Assembly: GCA_017556745.1 (NCBI GenBank)
Contig: JAFYMF010000030.1
Location: 1-61,655, forward strand
Direction: 5' to 3'
From: Clostridia bacterium
GTDB lineage: Bacteria; Bacillota; Clostridia; Oscillospirales; CAG-272
Length of the DNA: 61,655 nt
Of this stretch, positions 59,487 to 61,655 are shown in pieces; the stretch's first letter is position 1; each line of letters opens with the position of its first letter. The position numbers and the translations under genes were made by a program. Below the pieces are notes generated by a model that saw nothing but the letters and a program-made list of their open reading frames with translations, ran no database searches and had not been told where the DNA came from.

Positions 59487-60815
59487 ATGAAAAAAGTTTA
59501 TGCTCTGATTCTTATGCTTTCCATTATCGTAGGCCTTTGTGCGTGCTCCTCCGCGCCTGTCGCCGGAAGTGAAACAACAGTCACGACAACTGTCGCTGAT
59601 GATACAACAGCTGTGCCCGATGATACAACCTCTGCCGCTGAAGAAGAGGAAGAAGAGACTTCCAAAAGCCTTGTTCCCGAGCCTTTAACCATGGAAAAGT
59701 TAGAGTCGCTGCCCATTGCATCCGATTCTATGACAATTGATGAAAAAAGACAGCTCTGTGTAGATTTCTTCCGTCTTTCGGGTTTGGTTCAGTATACTCC
59801 CTCGCAGGATTTCACCTATAAGCAGACCTCAGGGGGTAAAATGTCTACCCTTACTGCAGGAACGATATACAGCGGTCTTCCCTACGTTGTGTCCGGAAAG
59901 GGCAACCTTTATACCTTTATGCATTATTACGACGAGACTACCGGTGTGCTTGATTCTTCAAGGATGGAGGGACTGGATTTTGGCAAGTTTATCGGAAATC
60001 AATGCTCCTACGGATCCCTTTGGGCATGGGCGCGCGTGGTAAATTCATTCTCACATACTCTTACCAATACCACACACTCAAACAACGGCTGTATTCCCAT
60101 TGCTCCATTCGAATACGAATGCATCGGAGATTGGTCGGCCGACAACCGTACCGCAACTGTTTGTTACAGCAATGGATTTCAGACCACTTACGAGGCTTAT
60201 GCAAACATGAAGCCTGCCGACGGAATGGTAATGTACGGTAAAGACGGCGGTCACACTCAAATGGTCAGCAGCCTTCCCGTGGTTGTACGAAATACAGACG
60301 GAACTATAAACGGTCAGGAAAGCTATTTATATTATATCGATCAAGGCACTGACTATACCGATTACTATCCTGTAGACGGTGTTAAGACTTTGCTTCAAGC
60401 GGATATTGACGTAAAAATTACCTTTGAGGAAATGCTTCTCAGCGGATACATTCCCTTTACCTTTGCTGAGTTTTTGGGAACCGATCCTGTTGAGGCAGGA
60501 AGCTGTAAATTTAATGTCAAGAATGAAACTGTTACCTCAGAAGAGCTGCTGGCAGGTAAGATTACAGCCAATTATGTAATTTCTGACGTTACCATCAGCA
60601 TATATGAGCCGGACGGAACTCTTGTGATCTGCGAAATGGATCTCCCCAACAAAATAGGAAAGAAAACATATAAAATGAGTGAGCTCACCGACATAGCTAA
60701 ACTCGATGTCAACGGAATCTCCGGCCGCAGAGTAACAGTACAATGCCGCATCGGAAACGGTGAAAAATTTACTGTATACGACGGTACATTCACTGAAGAG
60801 AACGGTGAGGACTAA
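59487..60815 (+). CDS. Lipoprotein with possible papain-like (CHAP/NlpC-type) domain
   Basis: A 442-residue lipoprotein (lipobox LCAC, Cys20), with an acidic low-complexity linker at residues 30-62. I do not recognise the family. Residues 165-265 contain GNQCSYGSLWAWARV (Cys173 at the start of a helix) and GKDGGHTQMV (His256 at a strand start), the order expected for a cysteine peptidase or amidase of the NlpC/P60, CHAP or transglutaminase-like class. The C-terminal 100 residues form a beta domain (YVISDVTISIYEPDGTL, GRRVTVQCRIGNGE). A role in wall or glycan peptide turnover on the cell surface is inference. GGAGG precedes the start. A terminator follows. Confidence 0.65.
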   Translation: MKKVYALILMLSIIVGLCACSSAPVAGSETTVTTTVADDTTAVPDDTTSAAEEEEEETSKSLVPEPLTMEKLESLPIASDSMTIDEKRQLCVDFFRLSGLVQYTPSQDFTYKQTSGGKMSTLTAGTIYSGLPYVVSGKGNLYTFMHYYDETTGVLDSSRMEGLDFGKFIGNQCSYGSLWAWARVVNSFSHTLTNTTHSNNGCIPIAPFEYECIGDWSADNRTATVCYSNGFQTTYEAYANMKPADGMVMYGKDGGHTQMVSSLPVVVRNTDGTINGQESYLYYIDQGTDYTDYYPVDGVKTLLQADIDVKITFEEMLLSGYIPFTFAEFLGTDPVEAGSCKFNVKNETVTSEELLAGKITANYVISDVTISIYEPDGTLVICEMDLPNKIGKKTYKMSELTDIAKLDVNGISGRRVTVQCRIGNGEKFTVYDGTFTEENGED

Positions 60816-60858
60816 ATAGATATAAATACTATACCTTGTATGACAAGGTGTGTGAAAA

Positions 60859-60896
60859 ACAAGGGACAGAGATTCCAAAAGTCTCTGTCCTTTGTT
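60859..60896. terminator. Terminator with a GACAGAGA-type stem
   Basis: ACAAGGGACAGAGA and TCTCTGTCCTTTGT pair over about 14 bp. It is the third member in the window of a terminator family sharing the core GACAGAGA. Confidence 0.82.
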
Positions 60897-60949
60897 CGTA
60901 TAGATAAAGCAACTTCCGGCAGGTTCTCACCCACCGAGATCACACCACA

Positions 60950-60981
60950 AAAAAAGAACACCTACCGGTGTTCTTCTTTTA
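60950..60981. terminator. Second terminator, between converging genes
   Basis: AAGAACACC and GGTGTTCTT pair over 9 bp around a four-base loop, followed by CTTTTA on the plus strand; the minus strand has a long T run (from the A run at 60949-60955) and so can end the membrane-protein gene too. Confidence 0.85.
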
Positions 60982-60994
60982 TGCGAAAGAGCGC

Positions 60995-61285
60995 CTAAAA
61001 GTAGTATAAGTAGGGGTAAAAACGACCAAAAGTAATATCATTTGGTCTTTTGTTAATGATAATGGCCAATACTGCTGATATAACAATAGAGAAGATCAAA
61101 TACAACAAGAACGGCAGATCCATTACCCTCCCCAAAAAAGAATAAAATCCGTCAAATATGCAATTAATCGTAATAGCTATTATATTACATAGACAAAATC
61201 CGACGAACAGTATTCCAAAAAATTCAAGGAACAAAACGAATAGACCAAATACATTCTTTGCGTTCTTATGCTTTTTGTTTTTCAT
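60995..61285 (-). CDS. Small integral membrane protein
   Basis: A 96-residue protein: basic start (MKNKKHKNAK), then three hydrophobic helices (about residues 13-36, 39-58 and 62-80). No family is recognised. GAAGGAG precedes the ATG at 61285, chosen over an earlier Met with no ribosome binding site. The ATG overlaps the stop of the four-helix-bundle gene (ATGA), so the pair is translated together. Confidence 0.65.
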   Translation of the reverse strand: MKNKKHKNAKNVFGLFVLFLEFFGILFVGFCLCNIIAITINCIFDGFYSFLGRVMDLPFLLYLIFSIVISAVLAIIINKRPNDITFGRFYPYLYYF

Positions 61286-61626
61286 TTGTTCTCCTTCAAT
61301 GTTTTGCAGCTTGCAATCAGCATTCGCCTTATGCGACCGCAAAGATTACGATACGATTTGAAGGTGTCCTCGTTTATTGCCTGCGTATTAAACAACAGTT
61401 GCAGCCAGCCTTCGGTTTCACTACATTCCTTGAGGGCAATTTCAAATTTCGAGAGCATATCCGCTTTGCTTTGCCCGTAATTTGCTTCACGAATATTGGC
61501 ATAAACGCTACTGGAACTTTTGCGAATTTGGAAAAGAGTATTGGACGATGTTTTAATGTTTTGACAAAGCAATTCGACATCAGTTGCAAGCTGTTCTGCA
61601 TAGATCAACAAGTAATTTTTTGCCAT
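61282..61626 (-). CDS. Four-helix-bundle protein (S23/PF05635 type)
   Basis: A 114-residue protein matching the four-helix-bundle (S23) family: QLATDVELLCQNI, LFQIRKSSSSVYANIREANYGQSKADMLSKFEIALKECSETEGWLQLL and CGRIRRMLIAS. The family is known from 23S rRNA intervening sequences and from diversity-related loci, but its function is not known. AAAGGAG lies upstream of the start. No rRNA is close by, so it is not an intervening-sequence gene in an obvious way. It is paired with a membrane protein by overlap. Confidence 0.85.
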   Translation of the reverse strand: MAKNYLLIYAEQLATDVELLCQNIKTSSNTLFQIRKSSSSVYANIREANYGQSKADMLSKFEIALKECSETEGWLQLLFNTQAINEDTFKSYRNLCGRIRRMLIASCKTLKENK

Positions 61627-61655
61627 ATAAACACTCCTTTCAAACGCATTATACC

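Overview
The window looks like a chromosome segment of an anaerobic, probably gut-dwelling member of the Bacillota (Clostridia). The evidence is the set of gene families (TIGR03960/TIGR03936-type radical SAM pair, RlmH, YtqB-like methylase, PgeF, LtaS-like sulfatase, QueT, BioY), strong AGGAGG-type ribosome binding sites, near-consensus SigA promoters with 17-bp spacers, many U-tailed hairpin terminators, and intracellular glycosidases. Nothing in it fixes the genus.

Layout. 26-8049 (minus): an envelope/TIM-barrel operon (GHL10-like lipoprotein, membrane-anchored partner, unknown protein), the radical SAM/DUF2344 pair and an LtaS-like enzyme. 8202-17725 (plus): galactokinase, a small membrane protein, YycJ-like metallo-beta-lactamase, RlmH, a WG-repeat protein, two parvulin-type foldases, BioY and an endonuclease IV-fold TIM barrel. 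17812-21703 (minus): DUF4838 lipoprotein, GalU and a dCMP deaminase-like protein. 21803-23066: Gfo/Idh/MocA oxidoreductase behind a structured leader. 23111-27585: an isolated phage-like cassette (collagen-like baseplate protein, metallophosphoesterase, small membrane protein, holin, amidase) behind a pseudoknot-capable leader. 27593-29776: YtqB-like methylase and a VanY-type peptidase. 29781-32873 (minus): rbfA-nrnA-truB-pgeF. 32893-36178: RbsD/FucU mutarotase and two tandem GH4 glycosidases. 36251-36980: an XRE-type regulator.

37118-42479 (minus) holds a three-gene module, TerB-N/TerB-C protein, BrxD-like ATPase and Lhr/YprA-like helicase, which matches the Shango anti-phage system (sngA-sngB-sngC). 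Directly upstream is a MinD-like ATPase followed by a methylglyoxal-synthase-fold protein that has lost nearly all catalytic residues. 44022-45320 carries two SGNH hydrolases. 45444-52235 (plus) carries glyA, a LysR regulator, pncC, pfkA and two tandem GH140/DUF4038-like glycosidases.

52254-54367 is the densest non-coding part: queT with a preQ1-type riboswitch and attenuator, tRNA-Trp, an array of distinct hairpins joined by a conserved linker, a Cys-rich small protein, and an unannotated, highly structured RNA of about 208 nt with its own promoter and terminator. 54368-61626 holds an alkaline-phosphatase-fold protein, a GH92 mannosidase, a large metallo-beta-lactamase-fold protein, a lipoprotein with Cys/His residues suggestive of a papain-like fold, and a membrane protein/four-helix-bundle pair.

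Together the genes suggest a saccharolytic cell that imports oligosaccharides and finishes them inside the cell: GH4 pair plus mutarotase, GH92, the GH140 pair, GalK, GalU and PfkA. Tandem duplication of paralogues recurs (foldases, GH4, SGNH, GH140). The points most worth a second look are the structured RNA at 53701-53908, the hairpin array at 53106-53288, the degenerate MGS protein, the stand-alone phage cassette with its leader, and the Shango locus.
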